Of a stretch of DNA of 64,000 nucleotides, positions 1 to 7,864 are shown one piece after another (position 1 is the first letter of the stretch; each line of letters begins with the position of its first letter). The notes beneath the pieces were generated by a model that searched no databases, was not told the origin of the DNA, and saw nothing but the letters and a program-made list of their open reading frames with translations. This DNA is from Rhodospirillaceae bacterium (GTDB taxonomy: Bacteria; Pseudomonadota; Alphaproteobacteria; Rhodospirillales; Rhodospirillaceae), in the NCBI GenBank assembly GCA_009693785.1, contig SHWP01000001.1, positions 86,756-150,755 of the forward strand. Reading direction: 5' to 3'. A program made the position numbers and the translations under genes.

Positions 1-14
1 ACCGCTCCGGGCGA

Positions 15-281
15 TTAGCCCTTGGCGGCTTTGACGATTTTTTCCACGGCGAGGCCCAGGTGCTGAATGGTCGCGATATCCGGTAAAATGTTCATCGGTA
101 CCGAGATATCGAACCGGTCCTCGACCGTCGCCACGAACTCCATCACCACCAGGGAATCGAAATTCAGGTCTTCGCTGAATCGCGTCTCTGGCTTGAGGTC
201 CACTCCGGTTTTGTTGAACGGCTTCAGAAGCTCATAAAAGGCCGCGAACGTGTCCGGCGACAGTTCACCGTTCGCAGTCAT
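15..281 (-). CDS. Acyl carrier protein, AcpR-like (sphingolipid cluster)
   Basis: An 88-residue acyl carrier protein that would carry an acyl chain on a phosphopantetheine arm. The prosthetic-group site is the DSL motif at residues 42-44 (Ser43), preceded by an acidic helix (RFSEDLNF) and followed by a hydrophobic helix, as in the family. The reading frame stays open upstream to about 386, but the basic, Arg-rich extension looks non-coding, so I take the ATG at 281. It is the third gene after an acyl-AMP ligase and an NAD-dependent reductase on the same strand. That order matches, from memory, AasR-CerR-AcpR of Caulobacter, where serine palmitoyltransferase comes next; that gene would lie left of base 1. 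ACP assignment is secure; the sphingolipid role is inference from neighbours. Confidence 0.85.
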   Translation of the reverse strand: MTANGELSPDTFAAFYELLKPFNKTGVDLKPETRFSEDLNFDSLVVMEFVATVEDRFDISVPMNILPDIATIQHLGLAVEKIVKAAKG

Positions 282-392
282 GACCCTGAAACCAATCCTA
301 CCCAAACCATGTTCAACCGAGCGCCTTCTTGGGCGGGCGCGGGGGCTTAGCCTTCCCATTGGGTGGGGTAGAGCCAAAAATGACAAATCAAC

Positions 393-1355
393 TTAGCTGT
401 AACTCTTTAACAAACCTTGTGAAATTGCCCAATTCACGGTGTTTTTGAAGCCCTTGGCCAAGTCCCACTGGGGCGTCCAGCCAGGTACGGACGGGCCCTG
501 GGCGACCCAATCGGGGTGGAGAAGCTCGGGCACTTTGCCCCAACTCAAGATCGAAGGCCGTCCGGTGACTTGTGCCACCAGTGAGCCAATGGCCCCACCC
601 AGGTACATCGCCATGGCCGGTATCGGGATCAGGGTCGGGGTTGTCTGCAGGGCATGGCCCGCTGCCGTGACCACGCCAGGCCAATCATGCCCGCCGGGCT
701 GGCCATCGTCGATTTCCAGGGGCTCACCCATGTCATCGCGCAGGGGCATCAGGTTCAATATGGCGCTGACCAGATCCTCCACATGGATGATCGAGAAGCG
801 CGCGTTAACAACCGATGGGGCCAGCGCGAAACCTCGCGCGGCCATGGCGAATAGGCGCAAGGTCTCGGTATCGCCGGGGCCATAGACAGCGGGCGGGCGC
901 AAAATGCTCACCGACATTTTGGGCCGCAATGCTGCCACGGCTTTTTCGCCTTCGCGTTTACTGGCGGCATAGGCCGATAGGCGTGGCTCGCGCGCGGCCA
1001 GCGAGGACACATAAATAAACCGGGGCGGATTTTTTTGCCCCGCCGCGATCGCAGCGATCCGTCTGGTGCCTTCAGTATTGTCCCGCAAAAAATGCTCACG
1101 GCTCAAAGCCTTGATGGCGCCTGCCATATGAATCACTCCATCGCACCCCGCAAGCAGTTCGCCAATTGCCCGGTCATCATCCAGCGAGCCAGGCACCCAA
1201 GTCAGGGGGCCTAGAAGGTTTTCAGGGGTCGAGGGCTGCGCGCGGCGCGTCAGCGCCTTAACGCCTGCTCCATCGCGGCGCAAGGCGCGCACCAAATGCT
1301 GGCCAATAAACCCGGTGGCGCCCGTGACAGCAATGGTGACAACGGGATGTGACAT
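393..1355 (-). CDS. NAD-dependent epimerase/dehydratase-family reductase, CerR-like
   Basis: A 320-residue extended short-chain dehydrogenase. The N-terminal Rossmann motif TGATGFIG is at residues 11-18, and the catalytic Tyr-Lys pair is Y129-x3-K133 (SAYAASK), after a VSS strand that supplies the usual Ser. Family members reduce or epimerise keto groups with NAD(P)H in the cytoplasm. It starts 9 bases after the acyl ligase stop, and the ACP gene follows after about 110 bases, so the three are probably one operon. By position and family it is the best candidate for the ketone reductase step of sphingolipid synthesis (ceramide reductase in Caulobacter, from memory). A nucleotide-sugar epimerase is less likely given the lipid-enzyme neighbours. 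Confidence 0.8.
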   Translation of the reverse strand: MSHPVVTIAVTGATGFIGQHLVRALRRDGAGVKALTRRAQPSTPENLLGPLTWVPGSLDDDRAIGELLAGCDGVIHMAGAIKALSREHFLRDNTEGTRRIAAIAAGQKNPPRFIYVSSLAAREPRLSAYAASKREGEKAVAALRPKMSVSILRPPAVYGPGDTETLRLFAMAARGFALAPSVVNARFSIIHVEDLVSAILNLMPLRDDMGEPLEIDDGQPGGHDWPGVVTAAGHALQTTPTLIPIPAMAMYLGGAIGSLVAQVTGRPSILSWGKVPELLHPDWVAQGPSVPGWTPQWDLAKGFKNTVNWAISQGLLKSYS

Positions 1356-1364
1356 GCCAGCGCC

Positions 1365-3113
1365 TTATGCCGCCGCATCGAGCGATTGAATCTCGCCGGC
1401 CTCGAACATGGTCTTGGCTTTGCCGCGCGCGAGCTTGCCCGAGGTTGTCTTGGGCAAGCTGCGGGCCGGAACCAGCACTACATCACAGAGAATGCCCACG
1501 GCATCTTGAACCCGAGCCTTGACGTCGGCGACAAGTTTCGCTCGCTCTTCGGCTTTGGTGGCGCGGCACTGGACCAAGATCGTCGGTTTTTCATTGCCCT
1601 GGGCATCCACCAGCACAATGGCGGCAGAATCGCCCGAGCGCATGTCGTCCATGTGCTCGACGGTCCATTCAATGTCTTGGGGCCAGACGTTGCGGCCATT
1701 GACGATCATCATGTCCTTGGCGCGGCCGACGATGACGATTTGTTCACCAAGCCAATAGCCAAGATCGCCGGTATCAAGCCAGCCATCGATTAGGGCTTCG
1801 GCGGTGGCCCCGGGATTGTTGTAATAACCAGTCATGACGCTAGGCCCAGAGAAAAACACCCGGCCGATCTCGCGCTCACCCAGAACATGCCCATCGTCGA
1901 TATCGCGCACCTCAAGCTTGTGGCCTTTGATCACGACACCGCAACCGACAAACGTACGCCCCACATGCGATCCATCATCGGGTAAGGGTGTTGCCCTGTG
2001 AGTGGCCAAGCCATCCTTGGCGATGTGGTCGAGCGTCATGCCCGTCATGGGCCGCGAGAACGACACGCCAAGCACGCACTCAGCCAAGCCATAGCTTCCA
2101 CAAAAGGCCTTGTCGGAGAATCCGTAGGGTTTGAACGTCTCGCCAAATAATTTCATCACTTGCGGCTTGATCATCTCTCCGCCAATCCCGGCGATGCGCC
2201 AGCTCGACAGATCAACGCCAACCGAACCCTCAGGCATGGTTTGCACTCGCCGGGCGCACAACTCGTAGCCAAACGATGGCGAGAACGACATCGTACCGCG
2301 ATTCTCGCTCATCAGTCTCAGCCAGGTGAGCGGGCGGCGGGCGAAATCCTCGGTTGCAAGATAATCGGTCGATGTTTGCCCGGCCATCACGGCCAGCATG
2401 AAGCCGACCAAGCCCATGTCATGAAAAAACGGCAGCCACGACACCGCGCGTTCGCCAGGCCGGTTATCCACGGCATGGTTCATGGCCGCGCAGTTTTTCA
2501 TCAGCGCGTCATGGGTCACGCACACGCCTGTCGGAAACCGCGTCGAGCCCGAGCTATATTGAATGTAAGACAAGTCGTTGGGGCGAGCGCGGTGCACATC
2601 GCCTCTGCCTTCGGGCCATGTCGCAATCTCATCGTAGGAACCCAACTGCTCCAGCCCGCCTATGTCAGCGGCTTCCTTTAACAACGGCAGAAAATCCACG
2701 GGGCCGAAAGCCTGGCGCGGCTTTGCGGACATAATTTGATTCTGGATTTGCGCCACATAGGCCTCGCGGCGGCCAAAGGCCGTGGGCAACGGCATCGGTA
2801 CGGGGATGACCCCTGCATACTGGCAAGCAAAAAAATGGATCAGGAACTGCGGCGAGGTCGCAGCCAAAAGCGCGATTCGCTCGCCTGGCTTTATTCCTGC
2901 CGCCGATAGGCGCAGCGCATGACTGATGGCCGTCTCGCGCAACTCCCGGAATGGTAGGGTCAAGGCCAGCTCGCCGCGTGCTGAATAGAAATTGAATCCA
3001 GTCTCACCGCGTGCGGCATAGTCCAAGGCTGCCGTTAGGTTCTCGAAGTCGCCGAGAACCTTGGGCAGAGTTTGATTATCTGTCGGCGTCGGCCGGCGCG
3101 GTGTGGTGGTCAC
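1365..3113 (-). CDS. Fatty acyl-AMP ligase / acyl-ACP synthetase, AasR-like
   Basis: A 582-residue adenylate-forming enzyme of the fatty acyl-AMP ligase type, which activates a fatty acid with ATP and passes it to an acyl carrier protein. Visible motifs are the P-loop-like YSSGSTRFPTGV around residues 186-197, the SWLPFFHDMGL segment around 225-235 that is characteristic of FAALs, and the C-terminal TSGK motif with catalytic Lys near residue 560. The start is a GTG at 3113. It is the first gene of a likely three-gene operon with the reductase and the ACP, which is its probable acyl acceptor. The operon probably supplies acyl-ACP to a serine palmitoyltransferase outside the window. Family is certain; substrate chain and pathway are inferred. 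Confidence 0.85.
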   Translation of the reverse strand: MTTTPRRPTPTDNQTLPKVLGDFENLTAALDYAARGETGFNFYSARGELALTLPFRELRETAISHALRLSAAGIKPGERIALLAATSPQFLIHFFACQYAGVIPVPMPLPTAFGRREAYVAQIQNQIMSAKPRQAFGPVDFLPLLKEAADIGGLEQLGSYDEIATWPEGRGDVHRARPNDLSYIQYSSGSTRFPTGVCVTHDALMKNCAAMNHAVDNRPGERAVSWLPFFHDMGLVGFMLAVMAGQTSTDYLATEDFARRPLTWLRLMSENRGTMSFSPSFGYELCARRVQTMPEGSVGVDLSSWRIAGIGGEMIKPQVMKLFGETFKPYGFSDKAFCGSYGLAECVLGVSFSRPMTGMTLDHIAKDGLATHRATPLPDDGSHVGRTFVGCGVVIKGHKLEVRDIDDGHVLGEREIGRVFFSGPSVMTGYYNNPGATAEALIDGWLDTGDLGYWLGEQIVIVGRAKDMMIVNGRNVWPQDIEWTVEHMDDMRSGDSAAIVLVDAQGNEKPTILVQCRATKAEERAKLVADVKARVQDAVGILCDVVLVPARSLPKTTSGKLARGKAKTMFEAGEIQSLDAAA

Positions 3114-3252
3114 GGGCGGCTATCCGGCAGGCAAAGACAATTGCAGCATGGCCGCGTTTCACTACACTGCGGTGCAAGGGGTCAACTCACCGAATGTAAC
3201 ATTTATTGCAAGACCGCTCACAGAGACTGCGACTAAGGGAGAATCACACATC

Positions 3253-4092
3253 ATGCTCATCGACCGCGCGTTTGTCCGTATCGCCGAAGGCTTGGTTCAT
3301 TACCGCAGCTGTGAGGCCGAGCAGGCCTCTGGCCATTTACCGCTCTATATGATTCACGCCTCGCCAGCCTCCTCCATCACGCTTGAGCCCATCATGACGC
3401 AATTCGCGCAGACCCGCCGTTGCATTGCGCCTGACACGTTGGGTAACGGTGATTCTGCTGCTCCCGCGCTGGACGCCCCGGATATGGACTATTACGCCGA
3501 CAGCGTGGCGCGCGTTCTCGACAAATTGAAACTCGATAAGGTCGATGTCTATGGCAGCCACACTGGCGCGCACATTGCTTGCGAATTGGCCATCCGCCAC
3601 CCCAGCCGCGTGCGCAAGGTGGTGTTTGACGGTATTGCCATGTTCAGCGCTGAGGATAAAGTTGATGTCTTGAAAAACTACGCCCCCGAAATCAAACCTG
3701 ACGAATTCGGCCGTCAGTTTACATGGGCGTGGCACTTCATCCGCGATCAGGCGATCCATTTTCCGTATTTCCGGCGCACGCCCCAGTACCGCCGCAACGA
3801 AGCGATGCCATCAGCCGAATCTCTTCATAAGATCGTCGTCGAAGTCCTGAAGGCGCTCACCACATATCATAAGGGCTACCGGGCGGCGTTCCGCCATCAA
3901 GAGAGCGAACGCATTCCTCTGATCCCCTGCCCAGTATTTTGTATGGCAAGCGAAGATGACCCGCTTAAAGGCGGTGTTGAACAAGCTCATGCGCTGGCCA
4001 AAACAGGTATCAAAGCTGTTCTGCCAAGCGAGCGCAACCCCGCCGGTCTCAAGGCCAAGACTGAGGCCGTGTTGCGATTTCTCGACGCCTGA
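3253..4092 (+). CDS. Alpha/beta-hydrolase-fold protein with His in the nucleophile position
   Basis: A 279-residue alpha/beta hydrolase-fold protein. The start is the ATG at 3253, preceded by AAGGGAGAA; the frame is open further upstream but overlaps the divergent ligase start. The nucleophile elbow, normally Gly-x-Ser-x-Gly, reads G101-S-H103-T-G105, so the residue at the nucleophile site is His. The oxyanion segment HASPAS is at 35-40. A candidate acid Asp lies in ASEDDP, but I see no His near the C-terminus where the catalytic His normally sits. It may therefore be a non-classical or non-hydrolytic member. It is transcribed divergently from the acyl ligase across a 139-base gap. Substrate unknown. 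Confidence 0.75.
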   Translation: MLIDRAFVRIAEGLVHYRSCEAEQASGHLPLYMIHASPASSITLEPIMTQFAQTRRCIAPDTLGNGDSAAPALDAPDMDYYADSVARVLDKLKLDKVDVYGSHTGAHIACELAIRHPSRVRKVVFDGIAMFSAEDKVDVLKNYAPEIKPDEFGRQFTWAWHFIRDQAIHFPYFRRTPQYRRNEAMPSAESLHKIVVEVLKALTTYHKGYRAAFRHQESERIPLIPCPVFCMASEDDPLKGGVEQAHALAKTGIKAVLPSERNPAGLKAKTEAVLRFLDA

Positions 4093-4107
4093 CGGCGGAC
4101 GCGATTC

Positions 4108-4686
4108 CTAGTTCGGATTGCGACCGATAATTGTCATCACCAAGATCTTTGTGTTGGGCGTGACGCTCATTGTCAACGTGCGCCCATCAATCGTGGTTGA
4201 TGCGCTGCCGGACTGAAAGGCAGCTGGAATGTTTGCGTTGACCCAAACCTCGCCTTCCGTCCAATCTGGCAATGCCAGTTTGGCGGCATTCATCAATGCA
4301 TTCAGGTTTTTGACCTGAGCCAGCTTGTTGTTGTCGGGCATGTTGGCCGTCACGACGGCCGCGGCCAGGCCTTCGGGCGGGCCGATCAGATCAATTTTAG
4401 TCATGCCGTCCATTGTCTGGCCGATCATGCGCGAGCGTCCATCGGCGAGCGGCTTGAACTCGAACGTCAACTTATAGGGCGCCCGCTCGAAAACGGACTG
4501 CAATTGATCGCGGCGGATACCTAAATTGACATTGTCTGGAATGGCAATCTCGGCGGCAGGTGCTGGCGTTGGTGCGGCAACGACTTCGGGTTGTGGCGGG
4601 CGCGCTGCCTGCCGGGGCACGAAATAGTAATAAAGCGCGATCGCCAAGATGATGCCGTAGGCCGGAATGCGCCAATTCTTGATCAT
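4108..4686 (-). CDS. Membrane-anchored hypothetical protein
   Basis: A 192-residue protein of unrecognised family. An N-terminal hydrophobic helix at about residues 6-23 (WRIPAYGIILAIALYYYFV) would anchor it in the inner membrane. An Ala/Pro-rich linker (about 28-46) follows, then a soluble, presumably periplasmic domain of about 140 residues with mixed beta character. It has no Cys and no catalytic motif I can name. It is convergent with the preceding hydrolase gene (15 bases between stops) and divergent from the DUF427 gene. Coding status is supported by length, typical composition and a plausible start, but function is unknown. Confidence 0.6.
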   Translation of the reverse strand: MIKNWRIPAYGIILAIALYYYFVPRQAARPPQPEVVAAPTPAPAAEIAIPDNVNLGIRRDQLQSVFERAPYKLTFEFKPLADGRSRMIGQTMDGMTKIDLIGPPEGLAAAVVTANMPDNNKLAQVKNLNALMNAAKLALPDWTEGEVWVNANIPAAFQSGSASTTIDGRTLTMSVTPNTKILVMTIIGRNPN

Positions 4687-4779
4687 TTATCGTTCAATGC
4701 CGAAGGTGCTGTTGGTGGGTAACCAACCCATCATCGGGGCTGCTATCGGGGGCGTCAACCAAGCCCTGCATAAGCGAAT

Positions 4780-4788
4780 TGTGATAAT
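4780..4788 (+). promoter_or_regulatory. Possible extended -10 promoter element
   Basis: TGTGATAAT matches an extended -10 box (TG-n-TATAAT with one mismatch) 32 bases before the DUF427 start, inside a locally AT-rich stretch. I see no good -35 element, so this is tentative. Confidence 0.25.
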
Positions 4789-4819
4789 ATAAGTCTCTGC
4801 CATTCCGAGGACCGGCGCC

Positions 4820-5233
4820 ATGACCCTATCTGAAGACGCGAAACGAAAAATCGAAGAAGCCAAGAAAAATGGTTACCGCATTGACATTGCACCCTATCGA
4901 GGGCGGGCCAGGGTGACGTGGAATGGCGTCGTCGTGGCCGAGTCTACGCAAGCCTTGGCGCTGACCGAGACGCGTCACGCCACTGTGATCTATATCCCCC
5001 GCGCGGATACCGACATGTCCCTGCTGCAGCGAACCGCCCATACCACCCATTGCCCCTTCAAGGGCGATGCCAACTATTTTAGCCTCGTGTCGGGCGCTAA
5101 CCGTGCCGATAACGCGGTGTGGACCTATGAAAACCCCATTCCTGATGTAGCGCCAATCAAGGACCATTTGGCGTTTTATACCAAGGCCATGGGGGCCAGT
5201 TTCGGGATCGAGGTCGACGCACCGGCGGTTTAA
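4820..5233 (+). CDS. DUF427 family protein
   Basis: A 137-residue protein of the DUF427 family. The family signature is clear: ATVIYIPRADTDMSLL around residues 53-68, then a Cys in HTTHCPFKGDANYFS (about 73-87) and the C-terminal AVWTYENPIPDV and HLAFY motifs. Members are small beta-barrel-like cytoplasmic proteins of unproven function. A short coiled, Lys-rich N-terminal helix precedes the domain. It stands alone between a divergent gene and the bufferin operon on the same strand, 100 bases upstream of the latter. No functional claim beyond family is justified. Confidence 0.8.
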   Translation: MTLSEDAKRKIEEAKKNGYRIDIAPYRGRARVTWNGVVVAESTQALALTETRHATVIYIPRADTDMSLLQRTAHTTHCPFKGDANYFSLVSGANRADNAVWTYENPIPDVAPIKDHLAFYTKAMGASFGIEVDAPAV

Positions 5234-5333
5234 GAATTCACACCGCTGTGATTAGCCCGGATCGCAACAAAGGTGTTTAGTACAGCACAAGATCATCGCA
5301 TTCGGGCGCGGTTACCGTGCTGTCTGGTTTAAC

Positions 5334-5663
5334 ATGAGTTCAAGGCCATTTTTTCGCGAGCGGCTTTTTACCGCAGTCATTGCGTCTGCTGGTCTTGCGT
5401 CTGCTGCCCTGACGCCAGCCATGTCGCAAGAGTCCAGCAAGCCTGCCAAAGGTAAAGAAAAATGCTATGGTGTTGCTAAGGTGGGCGAAAACGGCTGCCA
5501 ATCCTTGAGCGGGGCTCACACTTGTGGCGGATGCTCGACCGTTAATTACAGCGGCGAAAATTGGAAATGGGTGCCCATGGGCACATGCCTAGAGATGGGC
5601 GGCCAATACGAACCTTTCGAAGGTTTGGGTAAACTTGCCACCACCACGCCGATACCAAAGTAA
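5334..5663 (+). CDS. bufA1: Bufferin precursor (BufA1/DUF2282 type), five-Cys variant
   Basis: A 109-residue secreted RiPP-type precursor of the bufferin (DUF2282) family. A signal peptide covers about residues 1-31, with cleavage likely after AMS. The core follows, beginning KGKEKCYGVAKVGENGC and ending in the WVPMGTC segment. Bufferins are modified by a partner MNIO enzyme and exported to the periplasm, where they bind copper (established for Caulobacter bufferins). This copy has five core Cys, because the third Cys region reads HTCGGC; its paralogue 200 bases downstream has the usual four. The C-terminus extends about 25 residues beyond the last Cys. The start ATG has no strong ribosome-binding site. 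Confidence 0.85.
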   Translation: MSSRPFFRERLFTAVIASAGLASAALTPAMSQESSKPAKGKEKCYGVAKVGENGCQSLSGAHTCGGCSTVNYSGENWKWVPMGTCLEMGGQYEPFEGLGKLATTTPIPK

Positions 5664-5666
5664 CGT

Positions 5667-5741
5667 GAGATTCTAACGCTCTCGCGTATGTGATGCGGCT
5701 TTGGGAACTTATCACAAAACTTTGATTCGAGATTCTACGCT
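5667..5741 (+). repeat. Imperfect direct repeat between the two bufferin precursor genes
   Basis: GAGATTCTAACGCT at 5667-5680 recurs as GAGATTCTACGCT at 5729-5741, 62 bases apart, in the 200-base gap between the precursor genes. It could be paired regulator sites or chance. Confidence 0.35.
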
Positions 5742-5748
5742 TGGATCC

Positions 5749-5773
5749 TGTAACAATGCGCCTGCCGCGCGAC
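5749..5773 (+). promoter_or_regulatory. Possible ECF-sigma-like promoter before second bufferin gene
   Basis: TGTAAC at 5749-5754 is followed 15 bases later by CGAC at 5770-5773. This resembles the TGTAAC/CG-rich layout of ECF sigma promoters, which control bufferin operons elsewhere. It lies about 90 bases before the second precursor start. The match is partial and could be chance. Confidence 0.25.
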
Positions 5774-5863
5774 GTGGGCCAACCGGTGTTCACATCGGCA
5801 CGGCCCTGCGGGAGCGACCTCACTCGTTGCGACCTCAATTCGTATCAACAATAGGAGACCTCG

Positions 5864-6166
5864 ATGTCCGAACTTAACCTCAAGACGCTTACCGCCGCCG
5901 TTGCTGGTGCGGTTGCGATGGCCGCGTTTGTGCTGCCCTCGGCTGCCAGCGCACAACAAGGCAAAGAAAAATGCTACGGCGTGTCGAAAGCCGGTGAAAA
6001 TCAATGTGCGGCCGCCAATGGTGCGCATAGCTGCCAAGCTCAATCGAAGGCCGATTTCGACGGTAACGAGTGGAAATATGTCGAAGCCGGTTCCTGTGAC
6101 AAGATGGGCGGCAAGACCCAAGCCTTCCAAGGCAAAGGCACGCCAATGGATAAAAAGGGCGGCTAA
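5864..6166 (+). CDS. bufA: Bufferin precursor (BufA/DUF2282 type), four-Cys form
   Basis: A 100-residue paralogue of the preceding precursor. A good signal peptide occupies about residues 1-30 (Ala-rich helix ending ASAQQ), followed by the core starting GKEKCYGVSKAGENQC. It has the canonical four Cys (KEKC, ENQC, AHSC, GSC). AGGAG lies 7 bases before the ATG, a much stronger ribosome-binding site than that of the first copy, so this is probably the main product. The MNIO gene starts 57 bases downstream. The expected fate is Cys modification in the cytoplasm, export, then copper binding in the periplasm. Confidence 0.9.
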   Translation: MSELNLKTLTAAVAGAVAMAAFVLPSAASAQQGKEKCYGVSKAGENQCAAANGAHSCQAQSKADFDGNEWKYVEAGSCDKMGGKTQAFQGKGTPMDKKGG

Positions 6167-6222
6167 CCCCTGACCGTTTCCTAAAGCTTGAGGCACGCGG
6201 CATTCTGGCGCGATTATCGGCC

Positions 6223-7113
6223 ATGACCGTGTCTCTGACTGATTCGACAAGCCCGGTTCCCGCTAAAGCGGGGATCGGGCTTCGTCTTCAGCACATGCCG
6301 ATGCTTGCGGTTGACCCGCAAGAAACGCCACCCCGTACGCCATGGTTTGAGGTTCACAGCGAGAATTTTCTCAATCCTGGCGGACCCCGGCAAGCGATGC
6401 TGGCCGACATCCGGCAGCGTTACCCCATCAGTTGTCACGGCGTCGGGTTATCGCTGGGCTCAGCCGAGGGCCTTGATCCATCTCATTTGCGCCGTCTCAA
6501 GGATTTATTTTCATGGGTGAAGCCTGCGCTATTGTCTGAACACTTGTCGTGGTCAGTGATTGACGGTGCGTATCTCAACGACCTCTTGCCGCTGCCCTAC
6601 ACTGAGGAAACATTGCGTATCGTCAGCGCTAATGTCGCCCGTGCGCAGGATACGTTCGGTCAACGCTTGTTGATCGAAAACCCATCGTCGTATCTCAGCT
6701 TCGCGGCCTCGACGATGCCCGAGTGGGACTTCCTTGCCCAACTGGTCAAGGCCACCGGATGCGGCCTCCTGCTCGACGTGAACAACATATATGTCAGCGC
6801 CAGCAACAACGCCTTCGATGCCCATGAATATCTCGCGCACGTCGATATGACAGCCGTTGGTGAAATTCACCTGGCCGGACATTCAATAGAGGACGAAGGT
6901 GAAGCGCGCGTGCTGGTCGATACCCATAGCACCTACGTGTGCGATTCTGTCTGGGCGCTTTACCGTGCGGCCGTGGTACGGCGCGGTCCCGTGCCGACGC
7001 TGATCGAATGGGACATGGATATCCCCGCTTTCGAGGAATTGCAGGCAGAAGCCGCGCGGGCACAAACTATCATGGACTCGCTCTCAAACCTGGCGCGCGC
7101 TCGTGTTGCTTGA
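6223..7113 (+). CDS. bufB: BufB, multinuclear non-heme iron oxidase (MNIO, DUF692)
   Basis: A 296-residue MNIO (DUF692) enzyme with a TIM-barrel fold holding two or three irons. In bufferin systems it converts core Cys residues of the precursor to heterocycles. Candidate metal ligands and family motifs visible are WFEVHSENF (E48 region), CHGVGLS (H72), SEHLSW (E106, H107), IENPSSY (E152), LLDVNN (D185), EIHLAGH (H216, H220) and the terminal TLIEWD. The length is typical. It overlaps the next gene by 11 bases, so translation is probably coupled. Its location right after two precursors fixes the substrate class. Confidence 0.92.
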   Translation: MTVSLTDSTSPVPAKAGIGLRLQHMPMLAVDPQETPPRTPWFEVHSENFLNPGGPRQAMLADIRQRYPISCHGVGLSLGSAEGLDPSHLRRLKDLFSWVKPALLSEHLSWSVIDGAYLNDLLPLPYTEETLRIVSANVARAQDTFGQRLLIENPSSYLSFAASTMPEWDFLAQLVKATGCGLLLDVNNIYVSASNNAFDAHEYLAHVDMTAVGEIHLAGHSIEDEGEARVLVDTHSTYVCDSVWALYRAAVVRRGPVPTLIEWDMDIPAFEELQAEAARAQTIMDSLSNLARARVA

Positions 7114-7864
7114 ATTACAACGTACGTTCCGAGCCACTGTCACCAGCCGTGATGACGCTGTGGCGCCATTGGTGCGCGCGGCCCATGGGCCCGTATCGCG
7201 GCGCATCGCGGTCTATCGCAATACTGTGCAAAAAAGTTTGATCGATGTGCTGGCGGTTGCGTTTCCCGTCACCCAGAGAATTGTTGGCGAGCGCTTTTTT
7301 GCGGCCATGGCGCGCGACTTCGTTGTGCAGCACCCGCCACGAGCGCCGCAATTATCATTGTATGGCGATGGTTTTGCCGCGTTCATTGCCGCACACCAGC
7401 GCACCCAAGGGCTGCCCTACCTTGCGGACGTCGCGCGCCTGGAATGGGCGCGTGGCGAGGCGTATTTCGCCGCTGACGCACCCGCTCTTGATCCCGCAGC
7501 GTTGGCTGCAATTGCGCCAGATCAACTGGTGAAGGTAAAACTCAACCCGCACCCGGCCACGCGGCTGATGACTTCGACTCACCCAATCCACCGGATCTGG
7601 GCCGTCAACCAGCCCGACGTGGCCGATGTTCCGGCCATCGACATGAACGTGGCGGAAAGTGTTCTTATTTCCCGGCCGCTTTATGAAGTGCATTTGCGCA
7701 AGATTACGCAAGCCAATGGGGCTTTTGTGGCGGCTTGCGCACAGGGCCAGATGTTAGGTGAGGCGGTGGCACAGGCCTTTGTCGCCGAGCCAGCATTCGA
7801 TTTTCAGGCAGCGCTGCAAGACCACCTGATCAACGGCACATTCACAGCACTTACTTTATCCTGA
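7103..7864 (+). CDS. bufC: BufC, DUF2063 partner protein of the bufferin system
   Basis: A 253-residue protein of the DUF2063 family, the usual partner of DUF692 enzymes. The N-terminal domain (about residues 1-100: LLELQRTFRATVTS, then RRIAVYRNTVQKSLIDVLAVAFP and RIVGERFFAAMARDFV) is the helical DUF2063 module thought to recruit the precursor or leader to BufB. The C-terminal half is a mixed domain with HPATRLM and the hydrophobic VNQPDVADVPAI region. It overlaps bufB by 11 bases and ends the operon; its stop directly abuts the stop of the convergent Rieske gene with no intergenic base, so the operon has no room for a dedicated terminator. Confidence 0.88.
   Translation: MLLELQRTFRATVTSRDDAVAPLVRAAHGPVSRRIAVYRNTVQKSLIDVLAVAFPVTQRIVGERFFAAMARDFVVQHPPRAPQLSLYGDGFAAFIAAHQRTQGLPYLADVARLEWARGEAYFAADAPALDPAALAAIAPDQLVKVKLNPHPATRLMTSTHPIHRIWAVNQPDVADVPAIDMNVAESVLISRPLYEVHLRKITQANGAFVAACAQGQMLGEAVAQAFVAEPAFDFQAALQDHLINGTFTALTLS

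Noticed and set aside
388-684. Minus-strand 98-codon frame overlapping the reductase
   Set aside because: It lies within the reductase gene in another frame and has Pro/Asp-rich composition typical of a shadow frame.
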